Shown: positions 45,277 through 55,300 of the stretch, one piece after another | Numbering within the stretch: the first letter of the stretch is position 1 | Layout of the letters: each line of letters begins with the position of its first letter | Origin: UBA940 sp045613745 | GTDB taxonomy: Bacteria; Bacteroidota; Bacteroidia; Bacteroidales; Rikenellaceae | Direction: 5' to 3' | DNA length: 64,000 bases | Assembly (NCBI GenBank): GCA_045613745.1 | Contig: JAZLBP010000013.1 | Location: forward strand, 155,546 to 219,545 | The notes under the pieces: generated by a model | What the model was told of the DNA's origin: nothing | The model's input: only the letters and a program-made list of their open reading frames with translations | The model's database searches: none | Translations under genes and position numbers: made by a program

Positions 45277-47151
45277 ATGGAAACGATACTTCAAGTTGAA
45301 AACCTCGCCAAGGCATACGGCGATTGGGATATGTTCGAGGGACTTACAATGTCCGTCGGCGAAGGCGAAAAGGTAGGACTTATCGGTCGAAATGGCGCGG
45401 GCAAAACCTCGCTGCTTGACATCATTGCGGGGCGCGACACCCCCGACACGGGCACCATCACCTTCCGCCGCGACTGCCGCGTTGCTTATCTTGTACAAAC
45501 TCCATCGTGGCCTGCGGGAACAACCATCCTCGAAGCGTGTTTCAGTGGCGACACCCCTCTGCTGAAACTCATTGCGCGCTACGAAAAAGCCATTGAGGCG
45601 GGCGATGCCGAGGCTATGCAGTCGGCAATGAACGACATCGACGCAATGGGCGCGTGGGACTACGAGGCCAAGGCCAAGGAGATTCTGACCCGTCTGCGCA
45701 TCACCGAGTTCGACCGCACGGTGGACAATCTGTCGGGCGGCGAGCTCAAACGCATTGCACTTGCCAACGCCCTGCTGGACGAGCCCCAACTGCTGATTTT
45801 GGATGAGCCGACCAACCACCTCGATATGGACGTTACGCTGTGGTTGGAGAAGTACCTGGCGCAAAGCAATATGGCACTGCTGATGGTAACTCACGACCGT
45901 TACTTTTTGGACCGCGTGTGCAGTCGCATCCTCGAACTTGCCGACCGCCACATCTACTCCTACGACGGCAACTACGCTTACTATGTCGAGAAACGCGAGG
46001 AGCGTGCCGAGGCTCTGGCTGCCGAGCGCGAGAGCGATCTCAACCGCTACCGCCGCGAGCTGGATTGGATGCGTCGCCAGCCCCAAGCGCGTGCCACCAA
46101 GGCGCAATACCGCATCGACAGTTTCCACGAGTTGGAGGAGAAACTGCGCCAAAAGCGCTCGCAGAAGGCTCTCAACATCGACATCAAATCGGGCTACATA
46201 GGCAAAAAGATTTTTGAAATACGCGGACTCGACAAACGTTTCGACGACAAGGTCATTATGCACGACTTCTCATACACCTTCCAGCGCTACGACAAAATCG
46301 GCATCGTGGGCAACAACGGAACGGGCAAGAGTACCTTTATAAAGATGCTATTGGGTGAGATTGCTCCCGACTGCGGAACTATCGACGTAGGTTCGACCAT
46401 ACGTTTCGGCTACTACTCGCAACAAGGCATAGCCTTTGACGACAACACCAAGGTTATTGACGTGGTGAGCGCCATTGCCGAGCATATCGACTTGGGCGAC
46501 GGCCGCCGACTGAGCGCTTCGCAGATGTTGCAGATGTTTCTGTTTGAGCCGCCCGTGCAACACAACTTCGTGAGCCGATTGAGCGGTGGCGAACGTCGCA
46601 GGCTCTATCTGTGTACGGTGCTGATGCGCAACCCCAACTTCTTGATTCTGGACGAGCCGACCAACGACCTCGACATCGCGACGTTGCAGGTGTTGGAGGA
46701 GTATCTGCAAAACTTCTCGGGATGCGTGATGGTGGTGTCGCACGACCGCTACTTTATGGACAAGGTTGCCGACCACCTGCTGGTGTTCGAGGGAGATGGA
46801 CAAATCAAGGACTTCCCCGGAACATACAGCGACTTCTTGGAGTGGCGCGCCCTGCGTGATGCCGAACTCCGCAAGGCCGAACAGCAAGCCGCAGCCAAAG
46901 CCACCCCCACACCCAAGCGCACAACCGCACCCCGCGCCGACAAGCTGTCGTACAAGGAGAAGCGCGAGATGGAGAGCATCGAACAGGAGCTGCCCCAATT
47001 GGAGGCCAAACGCGCCGAGATGGAGGCCGAGCTATCGAGCGGCACACTGCCAACCGACCGCCTGCTGGCACTATCAACCGAGCTGGGCGAACTTATCGAC
47101 CACATCGACGAGATTTCGATGCGCTGGCTGGAACTCAGCGAGAAAAATTAA
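45277..47151 (+). CDS. ABC-F family ATPase (ribosome-associated type)
   Basis: A 624-residue soluble protein with two ABC domains and no membrane segments. The first has Walker A GRNGAGKTS near residue 37, signature LSGGELKR near 153 and Walker B LLILDEPTNHLD near 172. The second has GNNGTGKST near 350, LSGGERRR near 432 and NFLILDEPTNDLD near 452. The inter-domain linker (about 240-310) is charged. A C-terminal charged helical extension (about 535-624) resembles the Uup type, which binds DNA or ribosomes. ABC-F proteins act on the ribosome in translation or antibiotic protection. There is no reason here to call it a resistance factor. Confidence 0.9.
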   Translation: METILQVENLAKAYGDWDMFEGLTMSVGEGEKVGLIGRNGAGKTSLLDIIAGRDTPDTGTITFRRDCRVAYLVQTPSWPAGTTILEACFSGDTPLLKLIARYEKAIEAGDAEAMQSAMNDIDAMGAWDYEAKAKEILTRLRITEFDRTVDNLSGGELKRIALANALLDEPQLLILDEPTNHLDMDVTLWLEKYLAQSNMALLMVTHDRYFLDRVCSRILELADRHIYSYDGNYAYYVEKREERAEALAAERESDLNRYRRELDWMRRQPQARATKAQYRIDSFHELEEKLRQKRSQKALNIDIKSGYIGKKIFEIRGLDKRFDDKVIMHDFSYTFQRYDKIGIVGNNGTGKSTFIKMLLGEIAPDCGTIDVGSTIRFGYYSQQGIAFDDNTKVIDVVSAIAEHIDLGDGRRLSASQMLQMFLFEPPVQHNFVSRLSGGERRRLYLCTVLMRNPNFLILDEPTNDLDIATLQVLEEYLQNFSGCVMVVSHDRYFMDKVADHLLVFEGDGQIKDFPGTYSDFLEWRALRDAELRKAEQQAAAKATPTPKRTTAPRADKLSYKEKREMESIEQELPQLEAKRAEMEAELSSGTLPTDRLLALSTELGELIDHIDEISMRWLELSEKN

Positions 47152-47165
47152 CCGCCCCACCCTTA

Positions 47166-47195
47166 CGCCCGACACAACTACGTCGGGCGTTTTTG
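47166..47195 (+). terminator. Terminator after the ABC-F gene
   Basis: Arms CGCCCGA (from 47166) and TCGGGCG (ending 47189) around CACAACTACG, followed by TTTTTG. Confidence 0.8.
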
Positions 47196-47260
47196 TCTGC
47201 ACACCCCAAAGGCCGACTACTTTTTTTTAACACAAAAATGAATTATAATGAAAATTTCAT

Positions 47261-47295
47261 TATATTTGTATAGATAAAAAGTTAGCGATGCTAAC
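47261..47295 (+). promoter_or_regulatory. Possible -7 box and leader hairpin for carboxyltransferase gene
   Basis: TATATTTG at 47261-47268 matches the -7 consensus, but no good -33 box precedes it. GTTAGC-GAT-GCTAAC at 47281-47295 is a small perfect hairpin in the resulting leader of about 90 bases. Confidence 0.4.
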
Positions 47296-47364
47296 CTCGG
47301 CACCTTCGTTTGCGGCAAGGCTAATGCCCCAAGCGAAGACCGCAACAACACTTAAAATTCTGGT

Positions 47365-49236
47365 ATGAAAACACTGAAAATCCGTGACCTCACCTTGCGT
47401 GACGGCCAACAATCATCGTTCGCAACCCGTATGCGACAAGAGCAAATCGACAGAGTGCTCCCCTTTTATAAAGACGCCGGCTTCTATGCTATGGAGGTAT
47501 GGGGTGGCGCAGTACCCGACTCGGTGATGCGTTACCTTGGCGAAAACCCCTGGACCCGTCTCGAAACAATCCACCAAGCTGTGGGCGGAGTATCGAAACT
47601 CACCGCACTGTCGCGTGGACGTAACCTGTTTGGCTATGCGCCCTACACCGACGAAATCATCGAAGGTTTCTGCCGCAACGCCATCGAATCGGGCCTTGGC
47701 ATTATGCGTATCTTCGACGCACTGAACGACGTGGACAACGTCAAATCGACCATCAAATACGTTAAGCAGTATGGCGGTATTGCCGACTGCGCGGTGTGCT
47801 ACACCATCGACCCCAAGTACCCCAAGCTGTCGCTGCTGGACCGCCTTCGTGGTAAGAAAAACCCCGAACCCGTCTTCACCGACGAATACTTTGTGGATAA
47901 GGCCAAACAGATGGCTGCGCTGGGCGCCGATATGATTACCATCAAGGATATGAGTGGTCTGATTCCTCCCTCACGCGTTTACAAACTCGTGCAGTTGTTC
48001 AAACAAAACGTGTCGGTACCCGTAGATTTCCACACCCACTGCACCCCCGGCTACGGCTTGGCATCGGTAGTTTCGGCTATTGCCGCAGGTGTCGATATCG
48101 TGGATACCAACATCTGGAACTTTGCAGGTGGCCCCGCCGCACCCGCCTTGGAGCTGATTTACATCTTCTGCCAAAAACTGGGCGTAGCGCTTGACGTAAA
48201 TATGGAGGCTGTGGCAAAAATCAACGCCGAGTTGCTGGGTATCCGCAAAGAGCTCGACGCATTCGACGCTGTTAAGCAGTTCCCCAACCCCTTCAACCCT
48301 CTGACCGATAGTCTGCCCGCCGATATTGAGGCCGAGTTCGACCGCGCTGTGAAGGCTGCACAAGAGGTTGACGAGAAGACTTTGGTTGACGCTTGCCACA
48401 AAATCGAGGCCTACTTCAACTTCCCCGCACCCGACGAGAATGTCAAGAACGCCGAAATCCCCGGCGGTATGTACACCAATATGGTGGCACAGCTCAAAGC
48501 ACTCAAAAACGAGGACATCCTGCCCGAGGCAATGAAACTCATCCCCGTTGTGCGTCTGGCCGCAGGTCTGCCCCCCTTGGTAACCCCCACAAGCCAAATC
48601 GTGGGCGCCCAAGCAGTGAACTGCGCCGTAGCACTCAAAAACGGCAAGCCTATGTATGCCAACACCAGCGTTCAGTTCGTTGGTCTGGTTAAGGGCGAGT
48701 ATGGTCACACACCCGTGGAGATTGACCCCGAGTTCCGTTTGAAGATTGCGGGCGTTCGCGAGATGACCCCCTACGACACCTCGAAATATCAAATGCAACC
48801 CAACCCCATCCTCGAAAACTGCGGTGTGCAACTCGCCGAGAACGAGAAAGAGGTTCTGCTGCTCGAGCTCTTCCCTCTGGTTGCCAAAGACTACCTCACC
48901 CGCACCAAAACTGCCGCTTGGCAGGCTGTGGAGGATGAGCGCAAGGCCAAAGAGTCTGCCGAGGAGGCTGAACGCGCTGCCAAAGCTCGCGCCGAAGAGG
49001 AGGCCAGCAAACCCAAGATTACAGGCTACGTAATCGAGGCTCCCCTGCCCGGCACAATCCTCGAAGTGAAGGTTCAACCTGGCGACAAGGTAACCCGCGG
49101 CCAAAGCGTGGCTGTTCTGGAAGCTATGAAGATGGAGAACGTCATCGACACCGACATCGCAGGCGTAGTTAAACGCATCTTCGTCGAGCCCGGTCAAGTT
49201 GTTTCTGCCGGCACTGCGCTGATTGAGTTTGAGTAA
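47365..49236 (+). CDS. Oxaloacetate decarboxylase alpha / pyruvate carboxyltransferase subunit
   Basis: A 623-residue biotin-dependent carboxyltransferase. The N-terminal TIM-barrel begins with RDLTLRDGQQSSFATRMR, where the metal-binding Asp and the substrate site lie; a carbamylated-type Lys is in ITIKDMSGL near residue 193. The middle part is the PYC/OADA domain. A flexible Ala/Glu-rich linker (about 515-545) leads to a biotinyl domain with biotin-Lys589 in EAMKMEN. No beta or gamma pump subunits or biotin carboxylase lie nearby, so its partner must be encoded elsewhere. Typical uses are oxaloacetate decarboxylation coupled to Na+ export or pyruvate carboxylation. Confidence 0.9.
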   Translation: MKTLKIRDLTLRDGQQSSFATRMRQEQIDRVLPFYKDAGFYAMEVWGGAVPDSVMRYLGENPWTRLETIHQAVGGVSKLTALSRGRNLFGYAPYTDEIIEGFCRNAIESGLGIMRIFDALNDVDNVKSTIKYVKQYGGIADCAVCYTIDPKYPKLSLLDRLRGKKNPEPVFTDEYFVDKAKQMAALGADMITIKDMSGLIPPSRVYKLVQLFKQNVSVPVDFHTHCTPGYGLASVVSAIAAGVDIVDTNIWNFAGGPAAPALELIYIFCQKLGVALDVNMEAVAKINAELLGIRKELDAFDAVKQFPNPFNPLTDSLPADIEAEFDRAVKAAQEVDEKTLVDACHKIEAYFNFPAPDENVKNAEIPGGMYTNMVAQLKALKNEDILPEAMKLIPVVRLAAGLPPLVTPTSQIVGAQAVNCAVALKNGKPMYANTSVQFVGLVKGEYGHTPVEIDPEFRLKIAGVREMTPYDTSKYQMQPNPILENCGVQLAENEKEVLLLELFPLVAKDYLTRTKTAAWQAVEDERKAKESAEEAERAAKARAEEEASKPKITGYVIEAPLPGTILEVKVQPGDKVTRGQSVAVLEAMKMENVIDTDIAGVVKRIFVEPGQVVSAGTALIEFE

Positions 49237-49262
49237 TCCATTCCATTATAATATAAGTATCG

Positions 49263-49292
49263 AGCCTGCCCCATTGTGGGGCAGGCTTTTTT
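49263..49292 (+). terminator. Terminator of the carboxyltransferase gene
   Basis: Arms AGCCTGCCCC (49263-49272) and GGGGCAGGCT (49278-49287), then TTTTT. It abuts the 3' end of the convergent lipocalin gene. Confidence 0.87.
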
Positions 49293-49857
49293 ACTTGTCG
49301 TATGCATAGGTATCTTGTGTCACCCAAATCAACAGGTCGGTGTTGTAGCCGCGCGACTCGGCCATCGCCAAGATGTCGTTCAACACATCGCTGGGTAGGC
49401 GGGGCGTGCGAGAAAGTATCCACAGATACTTGTCGGAGTTGCTGCCCACCAGCGCATAGGAGTAATCGGGCGCAAGTTCCAAAATCTTGTAGGGCGACCA
49501 GAAGTTCAGAAAGAAGGTAACCTCCAGCTCGCCTTGGCGCCCCTTGACCGTACGCGCAATTCCGCGACTCTGTTTATACTTGTCGCGACGAGTATTGTAG
49601 CCGCTATTGATAACCTCCACCCTGCCGTCGGGTTGAAGGGTGTAGGTGGCAGTCACAAGCTCCATATTGCGCTCGAAGGGGTGATCGAAACGTGCAAGTT
49701 CGTACCAGCGCCCCATATAACGCGTGATGTCGAGCGAGTCGATGGTCGAGGTGTCGAGTCCCGAGCGTGGGGGTTGTGCCCTGACAATAAGTGTGCCGAT
49801 TGCCGCGGTGAGAACGACAAATGCCGCCGTACCCACAACTAAAAAAGTCTTATTCAT
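49291..49857 (-). CDS. Lipocalin (Blc-like)
   Basis: A 188-residue lipocalin, a beta-barrel that binds small hydrophobic molecules. The ATG at 49857 begins an N-terminal hydrophobic helix (about residues 4-24), so the protein is anchored or exported. The lipocalin signature YMGRWYELARFDHPFERN is near residue 46-63. ILELAPDYSYALVGSN near 125 and LWILSRTP near 145 are typical of the Blc group. There is no lipobox Cys, unlike E. coli Blc. Longer in-frame starts upstream would read through AT-rich non-coding sequence. Confidence 0.9.
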   Translation of the reverse strand: MNKTFLVVGTAAFVVLTAAIGTLIVRAQPPRSGLDTSTIDSLDITRYMGRWYELARFDHPFERNMELVTATYTLQPDGRVEVINSGYNTRRDKYKQSRGIARTVKGRQGELEVTFFLNFWSPYKILELAPDYSYALVGSNSDKYLWILSRTPRLPSDVLNDILAMAESRGYNTDLLIWVTQDTYAYDK

Positions 49858-49941
49858 AATGCCTATTTTGATGGTTTTGGGTAGTAAAAAGGCATATTTT
49901 ATACCAAAAATGAAGATTTTTTGCATTTTTTTGGCAAAACA

Positions 49942-49973
49942 TTTGCACGGTAAAAAAAAACGCCATATATTTG
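49942..49973 (+). promoter_or_regulatory. Bacteroidetes-type promoter for tRNA-Glu
   Basis: TTTG at 49942-49945, 20 bases, TATATTTG at 49966-49973, a full consensus match about 37 bases before the tRNA. Confidence 0.72.
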
Positions 49974-50010
49974 CAGCGTGAATCAGGGAAAATGACTCAC
50001 AAAACATAAT

Positions 50011-50082
50011 GGTCGATTCATCTAAGGGCTAGGATACCTGCCTCTCACGCAGGACATAGGGGTTCGAATCCCCTATCGACTA
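50011..50082 (+). tRNA. tRNA-Glu (anticodon CUC); probable attachment site
   Basis: The cloverleaf fits: acceptor GGTCGAT/ATCGACT with one G-U pair, anticodon stem CCTGC/GCAGG with loop CTCTCAC (anticodon CTC), T arm AGGGG-TTCGAAT-CCCCT. CCA is not encoded. AT-rich accessory DNA begins right after its 3' end, so this tRNA is the likely integration point. No second copy of the 3' end was found in the window. Confidence 0.92.
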
Positions 50083-50090
50083 CAAAACAC

Positions 50091-50135
50091 GCGATGTAAG
50101 AAACTGTAAATCAGAAACTTACATCGCTTTTCTTT
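50091..50135 (+). terminator. Terminator after tRNA-Glu
   Basis: Arms GCGATGTAAG (50091-50100) and CTTACATCGC (50118-50127) with a 17-base loop, followed by TTTTCTTTTTC. Confidence 0.78.
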
Positions 50136-50179
50136 TTCTCATCACCCAAATTTTCACCCAAAAAATCAAAGTACCAAAC

Positions 50180-50497
50180 CTATTTTTTGCGTACTTTTTT
50201 CAAGATTTCAGGTTCTTTTTCGAGTAAATCAGCCAATTTATCTTTTCTGAATCTCCAACCATCCCCTATTTTATACTGAATCTTCTTCGTTAATAGAATC
50301 TCGCTATTGACAATATTCTGAGCTGTATTGGTGCCACAACCAAGAAACTTTGCCAATCCCCTAACTCCTTTTATTAAATTGCTATCACTATCAACTTGGG
50401 TTGTATTACAACCATTAAGTGCAGATGCGACTTCCTCTCTTACGACCTTGCGTATAAATTCAATAAATGCTGTTTCATTAAATAAAGTATTTAACAT
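50180..50497 (-). CDS. DUF3853-like helix-turn-helix protein
   Basis: A 105-residue protein. The N-terminal third is helical (VRREEVASAL). The second half has a helix-turn-helix of the excisionase/DUF3853 kind: GVRGLAKFLGCGTNTAQNIVN near residue 44-64, then a beta hairpin with GDGWRFRKDKLADLL. Such proteins are common in Bacteroidales mobilizable elements and act in excision or control. It is right next to the tRNA attachment site, where an excisionase would be expected. The basic C-terminus ends KKVRKK. Confidence 0.72.
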   Translation of the reverse strand: MLNTLFNETAFIEFIRKVVREEVASALNGCNTTQVDSDSNLIKGVRGLAKFLGCGTNTAQNIVNSEILLTKKIQYKIGDGWRFRKDKLADLLEKEPEILKKVRKK

Positions 50498-50831
50498 TAA
50501 AACTTTAGTTTTCTAAAAATTATTTTGTAGAAAACATATAGTCAAAATCAGGGAAGTCAAGAGATAATATAACTTTTCTCCATTTTTTTTATTTATCCCC
50601 CTTTCTTTATAAAGATGATTCGGGTAATTAAGCCTATTCCCGCCCTTGTAATTATCTATTTAATAGTAAGTTAAACTGTATTCCTCCTTCCGAAATAGAA
50701 GGCAAAGAGGGAGGTTAAATAGGTTATGACAGCCTCTTATACCAATTTTAGTCATTTTTTTGCAAAAAAACTTCTACTATACTTTACTTTTTTACCACTG
50801 TTCCCATATTTATTATAAAACACTAAAAGAT
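50498..50831. other. Non-coding AT-rich stretch in mobile element
   Basis: A 334-base gap between divergent genes. It has short T and A runs and a polypurine segment with AGGGAGG near 50711. A loose promoter-like pair for the plus-strand genes is present: TTTG near 50757-50761, then TATACTTTAC about 15 bases on, shorter than the usual spacing. A replication origin for the Rep gene downstream might lie here, but no nick-site hairpin is recognised. Confidence 0.35.
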
Positions 50832-51029
50832 ATGGAAAACAGAAAAAGAATTTATCGTGAATTAGACGATGCAACAAAAGAGAAAATCAGCCAAAGTTCA
50901 AAAGGCAAGGCAAAATCAGTTAGCCACAGACAACACCTTTCTCAATCGTTAAAAAATTATTGGCGAGGAGTGCCGTCAAGACAAGAACACCTCACAATGC
51001 AAGAGTACCTCGACGGCAAACAACAATAA
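50832..51029 (+). CDS. Small NUMOD3-like basic protein
   Basis: A 65-residue charged protein. The ATG at 50832 (MENRKRIYR) is used because upstream in-frame codons only encode AT-rich hydrophobic noise. The segment EKISQSSKGKAKSVSHRQHLSQSLKN is rich in Ser, Lys and His and resembles the repeated NUMOD3 motif of nuclease-associated proteins (about residues 17-43). Similar short proteins are seen next to replication or mobilization genes in Bacteroidales elements. Its function is unknown; a DNA-binding accessory is a guess. It is 76 bases before the Rep gene. Confidence 0.55.
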   Translation: MENRKRIYRELDDATKEKISQSSKGKAKSVSHRQHLSQSLKNYWRGVPSRQEHLTMQEYLDGKQQ

Positions 51030-51105
51030 CCACTTATCAAGTATTCGTTTTTGGTTTTTTAAGGACTGTAAAAAAATAATTTTAGAGAGAAAATATGAAA
51101 AAGGA

Positions 51106-52083
51106 ATGTTAAAATTTGACAAATTAAAAATTGTCTCAACTTTAGATTCGGTAATAGCAAATTCACCAGAGAAGTATCAACAAATAAAAAAGAATGGGAA
51201 ATTAATTAAAGAAACATTTTGCAGCACATCTCCTTCATTGTTGTATGTAGAGATGAACATTGTCCAAAATGAGATTATTGTAGAATTTACGGGTAAACTA
51301 CTTTGTGATAGTTATCCTTTATTAATAAATCAGTGCAATATCATTGAATGTCTCCAAAGGGTTCAAGAGATAGGAGATGTGATGATTGAAATAGATACCT
51401 TTGTGGATAATGCGCAAATTGTGAAAGCAGATGTATGTTTGGATGTTTCTTATCCCGACTGTAAAGCACTGACTCAATCATTATACACACATATCAGTAA
51501 TCACAAAAAGTACCTTGCTCGTAAGATGGGCGATAACTTGGTCATCGAAAAGAATGTAAAGTCAAAGGGCCGAAAGCGTAGATTAACGGTCTATGACAAA
51601 GGACGAGAAATGAAACTTGCCACCAATCGTGATTTTCTTGAATCTGTCAATGAGCGGAATATCCTTAATTATTTCAGCGACAAGGTGAGGTTTGAACTGA
51701 ACCTTAACTCAAAAGAGCAGATTCGGCAGGCTCTAAAAATATCTGACACGTCAATTCACTCTGTAATGGCAAGCGAGGCTTCTCCAATATGGGGGTTTTT
51801 AGACATAGTCATCGGAGATGATGAGGGAAGAGTGGAAAATTGCAGCACTTTGGCAGAATTGAAAAACCAACTTGTTTTGGACTATTGTGACGGCGATTTA
51901 GCCAAAGTAGAGGCATTGTTACGAGAGTATTGTTCTCCCAAAACTCACATATCCCAAGCGATGAAACCTTATAGAGAATTATCAGCCAAGCAACTTTCGG
52001 GGGATATACCTCCAAATATTAAACAAAGACTACGAGAATTGCTAATGGAGATAGCAATCTTGCTCGGTCTTGTATCAATTTAA
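51106..52083 (+). CDS. Rolling-circle-type replication initiation protein
   Basis: A 325-residue protein related to phage gene II/X-type replication initiators, which nick one strand to start rolling-circle replication. The most telling segment is RRLTVYDKGREMKL near residue 162-175 followed by VRFELNLNSKEQIRQAL near 198-214, the Y-x-K...RxEl pattern of this family. An N-terminal domain (1-150) is mostly beta strand. The nicking Tyr and His motifs are not clear enough to name. The ATG at 51106 has AAAAAGGA just before it. It is the likely remnant of a small phage or plasmid integrated at the tRNA. Confidence 0.68.
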   Translation: MLKFDKLKIVSTLDSVIANSPEKYQQIKKNGKLIKETFCSTSPSLLYVEMNIVQNEIIVEFTGKLLCDSYPLLINQCNIIECLQRVQEIGDVMIEIDTFVDNAQIVKADVCLDVSYPDCKALTQSLYTHISNHKKYLARKMGDNLVIEKNVKSKGRKRRLTVYDKGREMKLATNRDFLESVNERNILNYFSDKVRFELNLNSKEQIRQALKISDTSIHSVMASEASPIWGFLDIVIGDDEGRVENCSTLAELKNQLVLDYCDGDLAKVEALLREYCSPKTHISQAMKPYRELSAKQLSGDIPPNIKQRLRELLMEIAILLGLVSI

Positions 52084-52104
52084 TTTTGTTACCTTTTAAT
52101 CAAT

Positions 52105-52132
52105 AGAGGGAGGCGAAAACCTCCCTCTGTTT
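52105..52132. terminator. Terminator after the Rep gene
   Basis: Arms AGAGGGAGG (52105-52113) and CCTCCCTCT (52120-52128) around CGAAAA, followed by GTTTGTT. The 170 bases after it hold only short open stretches that look like gene debris, no recognisable gene. Confidence 0.75.
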
Positions 52133-52302
52133 GTTAAAAGATTATCACATTGGTTTATGCTACGTTTGCTCGGGACAATGTAGCTGATGGACTTGCCTCA
52201 AGAAATCTTTAATTCTCTTCCACCTTACGAAGTTTGAGCATTTTCACTAATTGACAAATTCACATCGTATAGTTCGTAGGCAAAGCGTTTCATAATATCA
52301 CT

Positions 52303-55300
52303 TTACGAGGCGTATCCTCCTGTTTGTGTACTTTGTGGAATAATTACATTGTGGATATTGTCAATATACTTTCCAAGTGGAATCATATATGGAGAAAATA
52401 ACTCCAATCTCTCGTCAAATGGAGATTCATTCAGTACAATTTCTTTCGTGATGTCTCCATTTTCACAAACATACAGAACAATAGTATTCAAAAAATCTTC
52501 TTGTTCTGCATTAAGGTCACTATATGTCAAAAACTCACTGAACATATCCAAAGCCTCTCTTCTATCAACCCCAATCAAAGAGCGAATAAAGGCTGCAACA
52601 TTACCTCCACACAACATTCCCTGTGTATGGGTAGCATAATCCTCTTTACTTCCAAGTTCCTCCCACAAGATACGCTCAAGCTCATTGATGTCATCTATTG
52701 AAAGTTGTTCAAGGTTATAAATCTTCTTCAATACAGGCATATTGCGATTGTTGGCAAGGAAATCAATAATGCGTTGCTTATATGAAACTTTCAACTCAAC
52801 GCCCTCTGCCTCTCCATCATCTGTGATTACATCTTGGATGTCAATGACAAACTTTTTCCCCTTCTCTTCAACAAGGAATTGCATTAGCTCACGCAAATCC
52901 AAGCGCACTTTCTCCAACCATTTGAGCGATACATTCTCCCAAGCAGCAACAGATAGTGTCTCTTTTAATGTGTCCATCTTTACTTGTACTTGTGGAAGAG
53001 TTGCTTTCTTCTCAATGAGAATCCCTGCAACGTTTTTCACTTGCGCAATCTTCTTGGCAGCATTGACTTCCTCATCAACAAAACTCAACTCTATGGCTAA
53101 CATCAGTGCGTCAAACATTTTTGCCATAGGCTCCAATGTATTCTTGGGCAATAATGGTGCAATATCATTTTTCAAGGTATGCACATCAACCTCTGACAAT
53201 GACACCCACGCTGCTTCATTTTTGAAATGACTAACCTCCTCCCACTTGGAGCGTATGGAGATGTGACTGTCGGACAATGTCATTACTTGCTCCTTCAAGA
53301 TACCCTTCAGTTCATCGTGGAACGCTCTACAATACTCATCCTCCTGATATTTCTGATGTTGGAGATGGAATGCTATTTCTGCTCTCAATCCAAATATGCG
53401 CTCCGTAAGTGAGATGGATTCTTTGGTAATCTTGCCATTGGGATTCTTCTCAAAATATTCAAAGTTGCGACACCAATCAAAGATATAGAAACACTCCTTA
53501 TCCTTTCCTCCTCCAAAGATGTCGGGAGACAGACGAGTGCCACGACCAATCATCTGCATAAACTTAATCTTGCTCTTCACAACCTTGAAGAAAACAAGGT
53601 TGAGCACATCTGGTACATCAATTCCCGTATCAAGCATATCCACCGAGACAGCAATTTGTGGGTCGTTATCTCTTACCTCAAACCTATTAATAAGGTCTTG
53701 GGCATATGTTACTCTATTGTCTATAAGCGCACAGAATTCTGCACCATACTCTGGGTATAATATATGGAATCGTTCCACAATCAACTCTGCGTGACGGTGA
53801 TTATATGCAAATATGATGGTCTTACCTATGCGCTCACCATACTGCACTTTCAATCCATTCTCCATCAAGTCTTGCAAAACAGCATCTACAGTGTTGATGT
53901 TGGAGATGTAATTAAAAATCTCATTGCTGGCAATATCACGAGCAGACGAGTGGTCATCAATAACCTTCTCAATACCCTTCAAGGCACTCTCATACTCCCA
54001 AATCTGCTCCATCTGCTGCTTCTCCTCATCCGTCAGGTTGTTGTATTTGATGCCCTCCTTCAGAATCATCGAACCACGATTGAATCCGTTGTAGTTCACC
54101 AAATATCCCTCCGATACAGCATCCTCCAACTCATAGGCATAGTTTGGCACTCCCTGCTCCATCTCAAATATGTCGTAGGTACTCTTTTCTACTTCATCTC
54201 TTGGCGTGGCTGTCAATCCTACCAACATTGCATCAAAGTAGTTGAATATCGCTCCATACTTTCCAAAGATTGAACGGTGTGCCTCATCAATGATTATCAG
54301 GTCAAATCTACCCACCGAGAATGGTTTTTCGTCGGTGTCGATATAGTTAATCATTGTTTGATAGGTCGAGAATGTGATTCGGGCATTCATATCTCGCTCC
54401 CCATCATCACTCAACACACAAGTAGTGGTCGATGGCAAGAGTTTTACAAAATTCTTGTGTGCTTGATTCACAAGAGATATACGGTCAGCAAGGAACAATA
54501 CATTTTTCACCCATCCATTCCTCATCAACACATCCACCAATGATATGGATACACGGGTTTTTCCCGTACCTGTTGCCATCACAAGCAGTGCCTTACGGTG
54601 TTTCTTGTTTAGGTGTTCACATACAGCCTTGATAGCCATTTTTTGATATGCTCGGTCTGTGATGTGGTCTTTGACCGTGAAATCTGTTATATCCTTCCTG
54701 CTCCTCTGTTGAATCATCAACTCCAAGTCGTTTGCTGTATGGAATCCGTACAATCTGCGTGGAGGATAACCCAATCCGTCAATTATGTAGGTCGCAAAAC
54801 CATTGGTATAGTAGATTACAGGGCGTACTCCATACAGCTTCTCCAAACACTCTGCATATAACTCTGCTTGATGTTTGCCTTTGATGGGTGAAACCGATGT
54901 GCGCTTGGCTTCAATTACTGCCAAAGGTCTACCATCCCCACCAAACAACACATAATCCACATATCCCACCTCGTGAGCATTGGGCATACCCTTAACCTCG
55001 ACCTCAATGCACGCCTTCAAGGGTTGTATAGCCCCTTCAGTAGTGAGAATGTCCCAACCTGCCTCTTTCAACATCAGGTCGATGTACATCTTGCGTGTTT
55101 CTGCCTCAGATATATCACACGCAATCTCCACCACAGGCTCTGGTGCTTTCACTACCTCCTTGTCCACAACCTTCAAAGCATTGTCCGTAGGTAGTGACTT
55201 CACATCTGTGGGCACCATCACAGAGTGCTGAATGGAGTCTAGAATAAGACTCTTATCAAAAGGTTTTACCTCTTCGACTAAACGCAACTTCAGGAGTATG

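Noticed and set aside
45277..47151. Antibiotic-resistance ABC-F protein
   Set aside because: The C-terminal charged helical extension and general sequence look like the housekeeping Uup-type group. Nothing points to a resistance subtype.
52133..52302. Small gene between the Rep terminator and hsdR
   Set aside because: Short open stretches on both strands (about 20 residues) end in stops and have no conserved signature. They look like debris of an inserted element.
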